A stretch of 64,000 nt of DNA, taken from contig JAAXNY010000004.1 of NCBI GenBank assembly GCA_013420905.1, forward strand, positions 3,534,001-3,598,000. Direction: 5' to 3'. The stretch's first letter is position 1. Every line of letters begins with the position of its first letter. Below, piece after piece: positions 1-11,726 of this stretch. This DNA comes from Collybia mongolica (lineage: Eukaryota; Basidiomycota; Agaricomycetes; Agaricales; Clitocybaceae). The translations under genes were made by a program, and so were the position numbers. The notes beneath the pieces were generated by a model that saw only the letters and a list, made by a program, of their open reading frames with translations, was not told the origin of the DNA and searched no databases.

Positions 1-1207
1 ATTGGAGGTGTCGATAACGTTGAAAATGGCGGGTGCACGTCCTGGACGATACTCGTCTGGATTGAGCCGGATAAGTTGCGTGTTCCACTGTGCAACGGGT
101 ACACCCAACACTAAAGTATCTGTCGTGGAAAATGAATGGAGCGCCCGGCACACAGCAGTGGCCTCGCCTAAGAAGAAACGAATGATCGGGGAATGTATTC
201 TGTCACCAGAGGAAACGAATGTATGAAAGCCAGAGCACCAATCTTTGAACTCGGCCATAGCGGCATTAACGGCGCCCGATACGGTGGCCGGACGTTTGGT
301 GTTACCAAAATATGATGCAAGATGAAAGGATGTGAGGGGATCGGTTCCATAATGAACGGAACAAACATCTCCAGCAAGGGAATAAACAAACGTCGGATTG
401 ACAAGTGTGGCACAGGTTTTCGAGCGGGCGTCTGTAAAGGTGACACCGGTCTTCCAGTATTGCCTGTTCTGCTCTGTTGTGACTTCAATTGCCTTTACAA
501 ACAAAGGTCCTGATGACCGAGCAGAACTGATTATTGTTCCCGCTTTCTTCAGAGAGGCTTGGAAGATGGTGGTGAAAGCATTGCGGATTTCGTTCAACCT
601 CTGAGTAGGCAGATCCTGCATGTGAATGTAGAGCGACCAATGGCGGCGAAGTTCCGTTAATGTGTACTCTGTGCACATCTTGATGAAAGGTCCATAGGAT
701 GATGAGTTCCAGTGCTTGAGACTATCCGAGGCGTCTACAAGCTTTTTGCAGTGTTCGACCAACACTGAGTGGGACTTTTGATCGAGGTATATGTGGAAAA
801 AGATGTTCCACATATCAGAAGAACTGTATTGATTATCAGCTGCCATGGTAAGCAAAAGTACGTTACGAGCTGGAGGGGGTAGATAAGGGATCTGCAATCG
901 TGAAGGTAGAGGCTGTGAAGTGCCGACCTAGAACACCCGGGTCGATGTCACAACAAGTAAAGTCGAGTTGGCGATGCACTGGGGATAACTATTATAAAAG
1001 TAGCCATAAGTGTATTATGAAAAGTAAGGACTCGCTGTTTGGAGGTTCGCAGAATATTGTATATAACACGTTCCGAGGATCTCCACATCCGAGCAGTAAG
1101 ATATCTGCAGGTTCCTCAGGAGGAAGATCGCGTGTCAAGCACACAGCTGAAGTGTTTCCAATTGGATAGAAATAGTATTTTCCGGGCCAGTAGAGGGGAT
1201 GTGCCAT
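1..1207 (-). CDS. DUF4470-domain protein, 3' part cut by window edge
   Basis: The start is the ATG at 1205-1207 on the minus strand. The first exon reads MAHPLYWPGKYYFYPIGNT and then LLLGCGDPRNVLYTIF, the hallmark of the fungal DUF4470 domain. After an intron near 981-1027, whose exact edges I could not settle, comes RQLDFTCCDIDPGVLA. A second intron at 870-927 (GT-AG, 58 nt) joins GVL to ARNVLLLTMAADNQ. From there the frame is open to base 1, so the C-terminus lies outside the window. Many fungal members carry a MYND zinc finger as well, but none is visible in the part seen here. The biochemical function of the family is unknown. Family assignment is firm; the first splice junction is not. 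Confidence 0.8.
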
Positions 1208-1660
1208 TCTTCTCGATGGTCGACGAGGGAAGATCGTAGTCTAGCTAGTCGGGGTCTTATGAGTGCGGGGGGCTGCTAAACATGAGGTGTCCGCGCAGCA
1301 TATCCGGAAGGACCCGGTGCGCATGGGCTGAAAACAAGGCCCATAGACGCTCACTGAAGAATGGATCCTATAGGTGGGGAAAAGGCGTTTCCTATCATCC
1401 AGACCCCTGATGAGTGCCGATCAGACGCCGAATCATAAAATCCATACTCGTTGGTCAGAAGATGAGGTTGGTTGAGTTTCTCCGATCAGCGAAACTGGAT
1501 GAGACATGATATGGAAAGAAAAAGTGACTGCAGGACCTTATCCTAAGCGGCGTTGTCGATACTGATCGATACCGAGCAATAAATATGGAAGGTATTAAGT
1601 GAATTGATAAAACATGAATGGAATGAAGAAGTTGCCACTCCACCAACACAGTAATGTAAT
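1208..1660. other. intergenic, no gene seen
   Basis: This separates the DUF4470 start from the 3' end of the Arf-like gene. Short open frames occur on both strands, but none has a recognisable domain or a convincing exon structure. Confidence 0.6.
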
Positions 1661-2647
1661 CTAAGCGGCCCCTTTTTGTGTTGCCCTAAGGTGTTCGATG
1701 TATTAAGAAGGGTCTTTGGGCCACGAATACACGTACCTCCTACTGTTTTGCACCCGAATGAATAGCCAGTCAACAGCGGCCCGTACTCCCGTTCTTTGGA
1801 AGCCAAAAACTAAAATTCAGTTTTGCCCCACAAAAATCTACGTTGACTTACCCCTCGAGTGCAGAAATTCCCATCACATCTAGACTAGCAATGCGCTCTT
1901 TCCGTTCAGAAGCTTCATTCTCGACCTGGCCATACCGCATATCTCTCCTGGCGCTCTCCAGCTTCGTCTGATGCCAATCTTCATAATCATGTCGTATTTC
2001 CTCCACCGAAAGGCTTTGAGGAGAATCTTGTTTGTTGGCGAGGAGAAGTAAGGGGATACCCAATATTTGGGGGGCGGAGAGAACTGAATCTGTGGAACAC
2101 CATATGGTTGGCTATTTCCCCAAGCGGAGGTGGACGAACAGACCAAAAACTTCCCAGCCCTCGCCCAGACGCTCCCTGTCATCTGCATCAATAACGTACA
2201 CTACAGCATGACAGTCATCATAATATTTGGGCCAGATGTTTCGGATACCACGTTGGCCACCTAGGTCCCAAAATTGGAGAATGGTAGATGGCAGAGTAAT
2301 CTTGCCCACTGATGATTCCGTGAGTCTAGCTTTGCCTTCATCAAAGTAAATAATCATACTATTTTGCCCAACGGTGGGACCTATTTTATCTGAAGACAGG
2401 CCCGGGGAGTCATTGTATAGCGTCTTTATTTTTTCTAGTAGGGTCTTCAGAGTAAATGTTTAGCCTGGGTGTTGTGGTATGTATTAACACTCGCACCGTC
2501 TTTCCGGCCCCATCCAGCCCGATGATGATAACGGAAAACTCTTCCTTCCTGGTATCTTTTTGAGCCTAAATACTCGCTAATCACGGACAATCGATACAAT
2601 AATCACCTCGTTATATGTTCATGCAGACCTTTCAACAAATGGTACAT
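1661..2647 (-). CDS. ARFRP1: Arf-like small GTPase, ARFRP1 / yeast Arl3 type
   Basis: This is a small Ras-superfamily GTPase of the ARFRP1 branch (called Arl3 in yeast). In established models it acts at the trans-Golgi, upstream of Arl1 and GRIP-domain golgins. The ATG at 2645-2647 gives MYHLLKGLHEHITR, then an intron, then the P-loop GLDGAGKT. Later exons give TLLEKIKTLYND, GPTVGQN, the switch II motif WDLGGQRGIRNIW, DADDRERLGEGWEVF and the guanine-specificity motif NKQD. The C-terminus reads GTGVRAAVDWLFIRVQNSRR. A short last exon adds ATQKGAA and the TAG at 1661-1663. At least six exons with 40-60 nt introns are needed. ARFRP1 proteins lack the N-myristoylated glycine of Arfs, and none is seen here. 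The start lies 102 bp from divergent VMA16, so the two share a short promoter region. Confidence 0.93.
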
Positions 2648-2749
2648 GGAAGTCCAAGCGAAGGCAGGATCGCCACACACCAAACATACACCAACAGGTC
2701 TTGTCGCCAAGAAGTTCAGCTTGAGCAATTCTAAACGCCCCAGATCGAA

Positions 2750-3713
2750 ATGGGGTACTACACATCTTACTACAGCTATGGGCTCCCCACATTTCTCATC
2801 ATAATAATTGCTCTATATCTCCTTTTCACCGGTATGCAGCCTCTTTGGCCTTGAGGCACACGACTGACAGCAGAAACGAATTAGGCTCTGGAGAGGCGTT
2901 CAACGTCGGACGGTTTCTTGAGGAGTCGAGCCCATATGCATGGGCTTCCACAGGCATCGGCTTGTGCATTGGACTTAGTGTACTGGGTGCTGGCTGGTAC
3001 GTCATACACGCGGTGTATTTTCCTAGAAGTAGCCAAAGTCCAATGCAGGGGGATATTCGTGACTGGAGCCTCGATCCTGGGAGGGGGTGTCAGAACTCCT
3101 CGTATTACAACGAAGAATCTAATCAGGTGTGTTCAATATCCTAGCAGTGGTTTGTACACTGAACGACCTACAAAGTATCATCTTCTGTGAAGTTGTCGCC
3201 ATTTATGGCGTTGTGCGTTCTTTCCTTTTGCTGCTCCAGGTATTTTACAGATCTACCCGTAGATTATGGGTATCGTGTACTCTGCAAAACTCGCTCCCGT
3301 CGCCGACCATCTCCTTTACACGCGTGAAAACTACTTTACTGGTATGCCCTGTAACTGTCACCTACGACATTTTTGGCCCACTCTTTATTCAGGATTTGCT
3401 CTCTTCTGGGGAGGGCTCACTGTTGGAGCTTGTAACCTTCTCTGTGGCGTGGCTGTTGGAATTACTGGATCAACTGCAGCCCTTGCAGATGCTGCGGACC
3501 CGAATTTGTTCGTCAAGATCCTTGTCGTCGAGGTCTTTGGTAGCATAATGGGGTTGTTCGGGCTTATTGGTGAGTCTCCAAACGTTTGCTTCTTTAAAAT
3601 AATTGATCAAGAACTGCCCCATAGTTGGTCTCCTCATGGTCAGCTCGGCGAACGAATTCCGCGAAGCTGCCACGCCCGTGGCTGCAGCAGTAGTCTCACC
3701 CTTCGTACACTAA
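2750..3713 (+). CDS. VMA16: V-type proton ATPase proteolipid subunit c''
   Basis: This is the c'' proteolipid of the V0 rotor ring, which carries protons across vacuolar and Golgi membranes. The spliced protein begins [17 protein letters not shown] and has five hydrophobic segments, matching the extra N-terminal helix that separates c'' from c and c'. The diagnostic stretches are [34 protein letters not shown] with the membrane glutamate, and [20 protein letters not shown]. The end reads [18 protein letters not shown] with the stop at 3711-3713. Seven exons are joined by clean GT-AG introns, for example between G and [10 protein letters not shown] near 2832-2885. The start was chosen as the only ATG opening the first transmembrane helix. 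It is divergent from the Arf-like GTPase and convergent with the CUE gene. Confidence 0.95.
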
Positions 3714-3931
3714 TAATATACCCGTGTTGAACTCCTTGTCAATCCCCACAGTCTTTCTACGGTCTATCGGGTCCTTCCTGAGGTCGAGCACGGGATGGCC
3801 CTCGGCACAATTACGATGTAGTGCAGACCAGGGTAAATTCATCGTATTTACATATAAACATACTTTCCTGGGGGTCCCAGGATTGATAAATAATGTCATC
3901 AGGATAAGGAATTAAAGAACAGTCCCTGAAA

Positions 3932-5593
3932 TCACTTTTTGTTCTCCTCGAAAGGATTCTCAGCATATTCCAACCCATCCGAATCATCCTCAGATGCACT
4001 CCTCTGCATTCTTTGCGAGGAAGTTGTTCCGGTTGCTGCAGGGGGGGATTGTGATTGTAATAGAGAGACAGGGCGTTTAGGTAGTAAGCCAAGCTTGCCT
4101 GCAAAACCTTACTCAATATTGATCATATTGTAGTGGGGTTTGTGCTTACCACCATCGATAGGGGCTCCAGCTTGTCCCATGCCAGACCCTGTCTGGGGTG
4201 GACGCGAGACTTCGGTCGCGGGTGATGTACTGACGGTATTAATTGCTGCGGTTGAAGGAACCGGGGCGGCAACGGGTGGAGGAACACTTGCCGTTTCTGG
4301 ACAACCATATAAAAGTCAATCAATTGAACTAGAAACATCAGATAGTACGTACCAGCAGGAGCATCAGGTGTAGCATCATATCCTTGGATACCTGATGGTA
4401 CCGGACGTGTGGAGGAGATCGTAATGGGTGGCGAGGGCGATGCACTGTGCTGGGTATAAACATTAGGATCATAGTATGCTGGCTGCTGTTGAGGAGGAAG
4501 TTGTGTTGACTGATGTGATGGCGGGCGTGCAAGATACTGTTGCTGCTGTCCTTGGGGAGCCTGCTGACTCTGGTAAGGGTCGTATGCCACAGATCCACCC
4601 CATGCTGGCTGATTCGATGGGTCAGAGCCTTGACCAGCTCTGAATGATATCCTCACGTGAATTTCTGGCTGCGAAACGATAGGAAACGTAGCCATACTTT
4701 GGATGATCAAATTCTTGAATCTTTGCCTTGACTTTCGAGAAGATGGTCCCGAATGTCTTCTTCCCACCTGAACTATCATCAGCGAAGTGGTAGGCAGCTC
4801 TGAGAAGAATGGAACAAACTTTCCGCAATCTTGTTAAATTGTTGTTGAAATTCCCCCATTGTGTCCCCGCTGCTCGGCGCTTCAGTATTCTGATCATGGC
4901 CGGAGTATTGCTGGTTCAAGTGAGGTCGTGGATGATACTGGGCGCGCTGTGTCTCTTGCGCCTGCCAGGTTGCTTGTTGTGCCTCTTGCTCCTCAATCAT
5001 CAAACGGCGAGCAAGTTGTTCATCGAGGTCGGTCTGTGACTACCACCCGATTAGGGACATTGCGTTCAGTGTACAAAATACGTTAATGATGCATGGTGCT
5101 CACCACGGGTGCAGGGGCAGCGGGTGGTTCTTCGCTTCTGTAATCGGGATCACTCATTCCAAGCAAAGCATCAATAGCACGGCCCTGGTTGCCTCCAACA
5201 GACTCGAGGACCGATTGCCTGTTGACATTAAGGTGAGCCGCGAACGTTGTTTCCACACAAACCAGATACGCACAGGATCAAGTCATCATAATCAGGAAAC
5301 ATCGCCCTTAAGGCTACAACCCCTGGATCTACGGGGGATTCTCGTGGCCGTTGGGGTAAAACTGGCGCATCATCAGTGGGCATATTTGAGGGGACATCTC
5401 TAAATGTCGACAATGGTGGTTGTGCCGCAGTCGCGGGTCCTGTGACTAATGTAGATTCGGCAGGGGAATCATAGGGCGCTGTTGTGTTTGAATTATCTAA
5501 CGGAGGTGTACTCGCTGTTGATGGGCTTGCTGAGGTCGTTCTTGCATTTGTGGTAGGATTTGTATCAACCATGGTTGTGGTGGCGGCGATCAT
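3932..5593 (-). CDS. CUE-domain ubiquitin-binding protein (Cue5-like)
   Basis: The first exon from 5593 (MIAATTTMVD; the second Met is at 5572) is Ser/Thr/Pro-rich. It leads into a CUE domain, VVALRAMFPDYDDLIL, continued after an intron by QSVLESVGGNQGRAIDALLG. The MFP motif and the terminal Leu-Leu that contact ubiquitin are both present. Next come a Gln/Glu-rich coiled-coil-like stretch (LMIEEQEAQQATWQAQETQ), a short conserved piece FGTIFSKVKAKIQEFD, and a long Pro/Gln/Ser-rich disordered tail ending NPFEENKK, stop at 3932-3934. The architecture fits yeast Cue5, a ubiquitin-binding autophagy adaptor, but the tail is not diagnostic. I did not find a clear Atg8-interaction motif and do not claim one. 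At least five exons. Confidence 0.85.
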
Positions 5594-6498
5594 TCAGTAA
5601 AATGACTGCCATGTTACTTATAATGTGACATCAACCGCGCCGCAGCGCAGCATACATGATTCCACCAGTATTGGTCTTAGCCCAAAGATTGGGTGCTAAA
5701 TAACGACTAAGCAGGATGAGTTACAAGGCTCAGCTGCTATATATACTTGGCAACCACTTAGACCAGTTTATCTGACGATTCGATATTTAATATATATATG
5801 TATATCAACATACCCTGCTCCTGCCCCCCAATACTCATTGAGCTCGGAACAGCTTGGCCATGGATTACTATTACTTAAATCTGATTATCAATTGGTACCA
5901 CAAGTAATTTAAGCTCAAGTCCTTTTCGTTGATGTTATACTTCCATGAGTCCAGCCCTCTACCAGATTTTGCGAACATTCCCCGACAATGGTTGGCCTAC
6001 GCTACGCATCACTATCTGCATTTCTGTGTACCACCTGGTGACATCCTATGTACGGAAATAATGACAATGCGGCGACCTGAGATTGGTAGAATCAATAGCT
6101 TGAACTATTCCAGACTTTCCACACTCGCAGGTCTACCATGCGTCACCCGGCGTGAGGTAACTTCCTCTTCCGAACTTTCGTTGTTTGGGTGGTGAATTTC
6201 TTCCCAATTGAGGTCCGTTGAATGATCCTGGAGATCAGTGATAATGGCCCCACTGATCAGTTGATAAGCCGAAGACATGGACACTAGCCCGTGTTTTGTG
6301 ACTGCATGTACTGGAAAAAGGTACAGGTGGTGAGAGGCATAAGTATAGAGTAAAAATACACTGTTACATGAACTGTGCTACGGTGAGGAGTGTATGTAAA
6401 TGCGGGTACTCTAATTACTTACGCAAGGACAATACAAATAAGTAACCAAGATGATAACCCAAAAAATTGATAACATACTTCTTGGCCTACCCGTCCGT
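5594..6498. other. intergenic, upstream of the CUE gene
   Basis: No gene seen. An AT-rich run of alternating TA around 5786-5812 could be promoter DNA for the minus-strand CUE gene. A frame on the plus strand at 5929-6195 has no recognisable domain. Confidence 0.55.
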
Positions 6499-7413
6499 TC
6501 AGGCACTTTCTAATTCGTCTCGGGTCCGTTTTGTGCCAGTCGACACAGGTCCCTGTGCAGCACCGGTGACACCAACTACCAAACCCTTCAACCATCCGTT
6601 CTCCCGTCGGAGACCCTCACATTCTCTTTCCAATTCATTCACCCGACCTTCCAGCTCTTTTGCCTTGCCTTCCAATGCAGCTTCCCTCTCTTTCTTCTTG
6701 AGTCTAAATCGGGCACTCGCAGCGGTGTTCCGTCTCCGTTTGTCCTCTGCTGCAGAAATAGGATGGCTCGATGGATTCGGGGTCTCTTCCCGATAAACCT
6801 CCGGAGAAGAAACTGTGGAAATAGATGACTTGCGAGTGCGTGAACGTTTGGAAGCAGGATATGAATCATCTGTGGAGTTGTGGATGGTGCCTTTGCTTTC
6901 GCCAGCTGAGAGTGCTTGTGGAGGGGGAGGAGCGATATAAGGGGTATCTTGAGTAGAATGGAGTGCAATAAGTTGTGCGAGGGAGGGTGCAATTGTCGTA
7001 GGTTGGTTGAGGACAGGGGGTGGAGAAAACGGGTCGATCCCGAATCCAGCTAGGAACGAGTTGAGGTCGAAGGCTGGTGTGTGCTGACTAGCGAGGCCGT
7101 TAGGGTCTACGTTGCTGCCTAGGTTGGTGCCTGTAACGACATTAATGTGGCCGTCGTGGATAGCGGCTTCTCCAGTCCCGCTGCCGTGCGACCTTCCGTC
7201 CTCTTCCTCTTCTTCTTGCCTAGACTTAGCCTTGTATCTGTCCTCATCGATCTTAGCACTCAAAGGCCCATCATCCGATTCGAAGGCGAGGTTTGTCCAG
7301 AGATCAAGTTGGGCAGAGAGGTCGGGGTAGGACTGACCAGAGAGGAGATCATGGGAGTCGGTGTGAGTTTGTGCTGGATGCACTACATTAAGGCCTTGTA
7401 GGTTGGGAGGCAT
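6499..7413 (-). CDS. bZIP transcription factor, CYS3/MetR (Met4-like) type
   Basis: This is a single uninterrupted 304-residue frame. The N-terminal two thirds are low-complexity and Ser/Pro-rich, with the acidic-hydrophobic piece FDLNSFLAGFGIDPF that could be an activation segment (inference). The bZIP occupies about residues 222-285. The basic region KRRRNTAASARFRLKKKERE carries the NxxASARFRxKKK signature of the fungal sulfur regulators Neurospora CYS3 and Aspergillus MetR. The leucine zipper follows, ending in ENGWLKGLV, also typical of that family. CYS3-type factors activate sulfur-assimilation genes under sulfur limitation. Two other sulfur-linked genes occur in this window (free Met-sulfoxide reductase, cysteine synthase), but they are tens of kb away and regulation by this protein is not shown. 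No intron is needed. Confidence 0.88.
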   Translation of the reverse strand: MPPNLQGLNVVHPAQTHTDSHDLLSGQSYPDLSAQLDLWTNLAFESDDGPLSAKIDEDRYKAKSRQEEEEEDGRSHGSGTGEAAIHDGHINVVTGTNLGSNVDPNGLASQHTPAFDLNSFLAGFGIDPFSPPPVLNQPTTIAPSLAQLIALHSTQDTPYIAPPPPQALSAGESKGTIHNSTDDSYPASKRSRTRKSSISTVSSPEVYREETPNPSSHPISAAEDKRRRNTAASARFRLKKKEREAALEGKAKELEGRVNELERECEGLRRENGWLKGLVVGVTGAAQGPVSTGTKRTRDELESA

Positions 7414-8703
7414 GCCCGCAGCGGACAGCTTGGTGTAAATAAAGTTTTATCTGTAGCGGCACTGGTGGTGGGGTTGAAGGAAAGATGAGTCGGCAATTTG
7501 TCTCTTTGATCTTCACAAAAGCGGCACAAGCGGTCCGATCCTAATCTTTTTCCAAATTCAAATCCGAGCTCTGACTAAGCTCTGTAAGCCTTATCTTTCC
7601 TCTTGGCGGAAGTTTTATCAGATTCTCCGCTCCCTCTGGACAAATGTCTACGGAATATCTCCTCGCTACTGAATCGACGGTGCCGAGGGTACACCATCCG
7701 TCCTCTTCTGCCCACAAAGCTGAGGGTGTTTTAACGATCTAGACATTGGCTCTTGCTAGTTTTGCAGGACGCAAGAGCTACGGCGCCTTGTCTCGTGACG
7801 AAAGGCCATATTGTGAATGCTGATTCATCCAGGGAAAACCACTCTTGCAACTTGGCCCTCCCATCAATATGTCATGCTTGTCATCCATAAATCTGTACCT
7901 AAAAACACATGCACATAGTGTCAATATATACACACCAGCCGATTCACCACCGAAATTCAATAATGATGCTGTGGAGAAAAGTGCCCCGCTAAAAGTGGTG
8001 AATTTGTCAAGCAGTGTATATTCCGATCCCACATACTATAATGAGCCATAAAAAGAGGTTGTAACTGGTTTTGTGCAGTCGGTACTCTCTTCTCGCGCTG
8101 GCGAGAGATTTAGATATTGCAGTGAGATGCAAGACATCTATTCATCCTTGACTTTGTAGCTCACCACTATCTCGGTAAGCTGCTAGGAAGTTTGTCGTTC
8201 CTGCATATTCTGACCATGCGTTGTCCAATAGGACGAAGGAACCATGATTGCGACTGCCTGGGAATTATCTATGACATCGGTGACTAGCGTTTGTGTTGAC
8301 TATATCAGTCTTACATCTCTCACTCCATGGTCGGTGCAAGGGTTCCATGCTTGGCTATCCAGTGTCGCAGTTTATCTGGTTGTGGACGCGACGCCACCGG
8401 GTCATTACTCCACAATGATGCAGAAGAGACTGCACTAAAAGGAAAAATGATGAAACTCATGATTCTCATTGTGACATACTACGCTTAACCAAAGTTCGGG
8501 TAGATCTGGTTTCGGGGCGGGGCCTTTTCTGTTTGTAGAGTAGGCCACGAGTGCTTAAATTGCAGCCTGGGGAGTTGATGGTCAGATGGTCATAATTTTC
8601 GACCATATAAAAAAAAAAAACAAATCACCCACTGATACATTAAGGAAAAAATAATTGGCATAGGCAAAACGCCGTTCGGCCAATCGTGGACGTTGTGAGA
8701 GCG
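7414..8703. other. intergenic, no supported gene
   Basis: Only short frames are present. A minus-strand frame at 7778-8032 contains an intron-like GTGTATATATT...TTTTTAG segment near 7910-7935, but the surrounding translation matches nothing I know. An A-run lies near 8611-8620. Confidence 0.5.
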
Positions 8704-9578
8704 TTATAGGCGGCGTGCCGGCAAAGATGTCAAATTTTGCATGCTTCTGCGTGAAAAGAGGTGTAATTCGGTTAAAGGTAATTCTAAAGGCAATGAAAGG
8801 AGTAGGCTGACACAGCGACCATGAAACCTGACGAATATCGGTTCAACCAATACTTGAATTCTATCCCTTCTCAGGAACGAAGTTAAGATGTCGGCATCGG
8901 CGAAGTCGCTGCAAAAAAAAAATATATATACGAGGACGAAAGACAGTTTGGAACAGTCAAATTTCATAGCTTCTCTCACCAAATCCAATTTTAGAAGACT
9001 AAGAATATAAGACTACTGTTGAGAGGCATTAAGGTTTAGGATCTTGCGGGGTTAGTGCTGACCTGACATAATATATTGCACTTTAGTGCCAGATGTCCAG
9101 GTTCCGTCATACTTGAGAAGACCGATCAAAGATAGTCGCCTATCCCGGTAGGATGATGACTCAGTACTAATATCGAGGTTAGGTTCAAAATAATTCCTCA
9201 CTAGGGATTTAATCTCCAACCCGGAGATGATATGTACCAATGACATATGAGAGTAATAAGAGGTGGTTCGCCTTGCTTCCTGACGTGAATGCTGTGGAAA
9301 TTGGGAATCGACGAAAGTAGCCTTGATACCAACCATTAGGAGTTACAAGCTCGGGGTGTCCTATGCAACTTTTTGAATAGCTCGTCAAAGACTATCCGGC
9401 TTCGGCCGTTTTCTTGGTGTTGCAAGGCCCGAAGGGTAGCAGCATTTATGACAGTTGAGCGAAGGGGAATGCTGAAGCGATCCAAATCACCATGCTGCCG
9501 AACAACCAAAACTGGAAATGATGTGTAAGCCAGAGCCATCACGTCAATGATCGAATATCCGACATGGCTTAACCACAT
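8704..9578 (-). CDS. possible multi-exon gene of unknown product
   Basis: Three consecutive minus-strand frames look coding and are separated by intron-like DNA. The first, from 9578, contains DVMALAYTSFPVLVVRQHGD and IVFDELFKKLH. The second, from about 9336, contains SLVHIISGLEIKSLVRNYFE and ends at a plausible GT donor near 9058. The third contains FADADILTSFLRRDRIQVLV after a T-rich tract ending in TTGCAG near 8911. I recognise no domain and could not produce one clean spliced protein. The 9578 ATG is only 6 bp from the CWC24 ATG on the other strand, so either this start is wrong or the transcripts overlap. Treat the gene and its limits as tentative. Confidence 0.28.
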
Positions 9579-9584
9579 ACCGTG

Positions 9585-10672
9585 ATGACTTCCACAGCAG
9601 ATATCAAGGTCCCATTTTTCAAGAAGGGGAAATCACGACCAACCACAAGCAGAAAGCGTTCATTGTCACCTCCTGGGAGTAGTAGCCGCATTGCACCAGC
9701 TGCAATCCAGCCCAAATCTGAAGTTATACTTCCAACCCGCAAAGTGGCTGGAAATCTCCTGAGCGCAGGTACAAAGCGAACCGCAACCCAACGTGATGAA
9801 TATGGCGATTTTGATGCTCCCAGAAACGACGGACCAGATGTAAAATGGACAGCGTCAGGGTCTCATGTAAATGCAGCCTTGGAGATCATTGCTGGAGATG
9901 AGGCAGAGGAGCTGTTGGCAAAGCGGCAGAAGAAGGGCGCCAGAGATGAGGATGATGATATTCCAGATGATGGGCAGTATCGGGGTCAAAATGCTTACAA
10001 AAGTCATATAAAGAAGAGTTCAGAAGTCCCAAAGGCAATGAGGGTTGGTCCACAGAGGAACACGAGCACAATTCGGACAGTTACCATTGTCGATTACCAG
10101 CCAGACGTATGTAAGGATTATAAAGGTATGTTGGTTCTGGTCTTTACAAGTACTCAGGCTGATTGAGGCATTGTTTAGAAACCGGGTATTGTGGATTCGG
10201 CGACACTTGTAAATTCCTCCACGATCGTGGCACATGTGTGTCGACCAAAATCTCCTTAATTAAATAATACTAATATTCCTATGATGACGTAGACCTAGCA
10301 GGCTGGCAGCTGGACAAACTCGCCGAAAACGCCACAAAGCAAGTTGAAGATGTTTCCGACTCGGATTCTGATAATGAGGACGTTCCCTTCGCCTGCCTCA
10401 TCTGTCGCAAGCACTACACAGATCCCATTGTCACACGATGTGGGCATTATTTCTGTTCTCTATGCGCGATCAAACGCTTCGCCAAGACACCCAAATGTTT
10501 AGCTTGTGGCGCGCCTACTGGGGGAATATTCAACAGGGCGGATAAAATCATCGAGAAGGTGAATAAGAAGAGACAAAACAAAGAGGAGATGGAAGAGGCG
10601 CAGGACGGGGCAGGGCCTGACATTGAAATCGAAGGCCTAGAAGCGGTTGACTCCGACGTGTCTGATGAATAA
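9585..10672 (+). CDS. CWC24: pre-mRNA splicing factor CWC24 (RNF113), CCCH plus RING
   Basis: Cwc24 joins the spliceosome at the Bact stage and is released by Prp2; human RNF113A is the homologue. The N-terminus is basic and Ser-rich ([21 protein letters not shown]). The conserved piece [20 protein letters not shown] precedes a CCCH zinc finger, [20 protein letters not shown], which is split by an intron near 10124-10179. A second intron follows GT, and the next exon starts YLAGWQLDK. The RING finger is [20 protein letters not shown] followed by CSLCAIKRF and [10 protein letters not shown], so all eight zinc ligands can be traced. The C-terminus is acidic, ending SDVSDE with the stop at 10670-10672. 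I chose the ATG at 9585 because the frame 3 nt upstream opens with GTG. Confidence 0.94.
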
Positions 10673-11726
10673 TACCGTCCACCTGCCCTGCACTGGTACA
10701 TCCTTGTATGAGTGCTTCATTGGGTAAATGCCTTTTGCAAATAAAAGTTATAAAACGTTCCTTCATAATTAATTCAGGGCATTTAATGCAGTTACCGACG
10801 ACCCTAGTTACACCTTGAAGATCAGGAACGGAACTAGCTGCCATATGATGTCCAGTCCGCAGCGTTGGTGAGAACTAGCGGTTTCATCGGTTTCGCTCAG
10901 CCAAGATATCTCTTTAGAAATGGAAATTCCAATTGACTGGGGGTTATCTTAGTCCATGTGTCCCCCGTTTCTCTCACCACCTATCCCACCCGCCATCGCC
11001 AATAATGCGTTAAGTTCCGGGACAGGAAAATTCCGTACCTGAGCATCGTCATGTAGTTCAACGCAATGTCTTGATATGTTCTTACCTGGTCTGAGACGAT
11101 ACTTTACTCACTCTGCCCCAAACACATCTGAAGCAATAAATCGTAGCCCTGATATATTACCAGGATTACGGAGGGGCGTACTTCAAAATCGACCTTGTTT
11201 TTTTTTTTTTTTTTTCCTTTCATTTGAATCTAGTGCAAATCCTAGTCGTTTCATGATATGTTAGTTTTCTGATCAAATTTGCTCACACGGGACGCTCAGC
11301 AAGAGCACCCGTGATGGGAATTGGAATACAAAACTCCGCTACGGCAGTAAATAGCATAGGTTGCTAATTTCGAACCGGGAAAATGAGACAGAAGTCGGAT
11401 CCCCGTAGTGATAGCTCAATTTTATAATCGCACCGAATCGCGGGATGGCTACATGGGCATATTTGGTTTACGAGTTCTATTCGGGCATCATTTTTTTTTG
11501 GTGGACACTTAAACTCCGAAATATGATATGTCCTCTGTCATCCATGAATGTAGACGCCAGGATGAACCGAGTCTAACCTTCAGGGGCGATTGTATTATCC
11601 GGTGTACATTAGGGACGTAGTGAGTAAATTATGACTTTTGATCTCGAGCGACAACCTGAGAACGTCATGAGTAATGCGTAAAGGTTCGGGAGAGGGATGT
11701 GCATACCGCATACGTTGGTATGAATT
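10673..11726. other. intergenic, no gene seen
   Basis: This lies between the 3' ends of CWC24 and the small C2H2 gene. It holds a long T-run near 11199-11216 and a shorter one near 11491-11498. I see no coding pattern. Confidence 0.6.
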
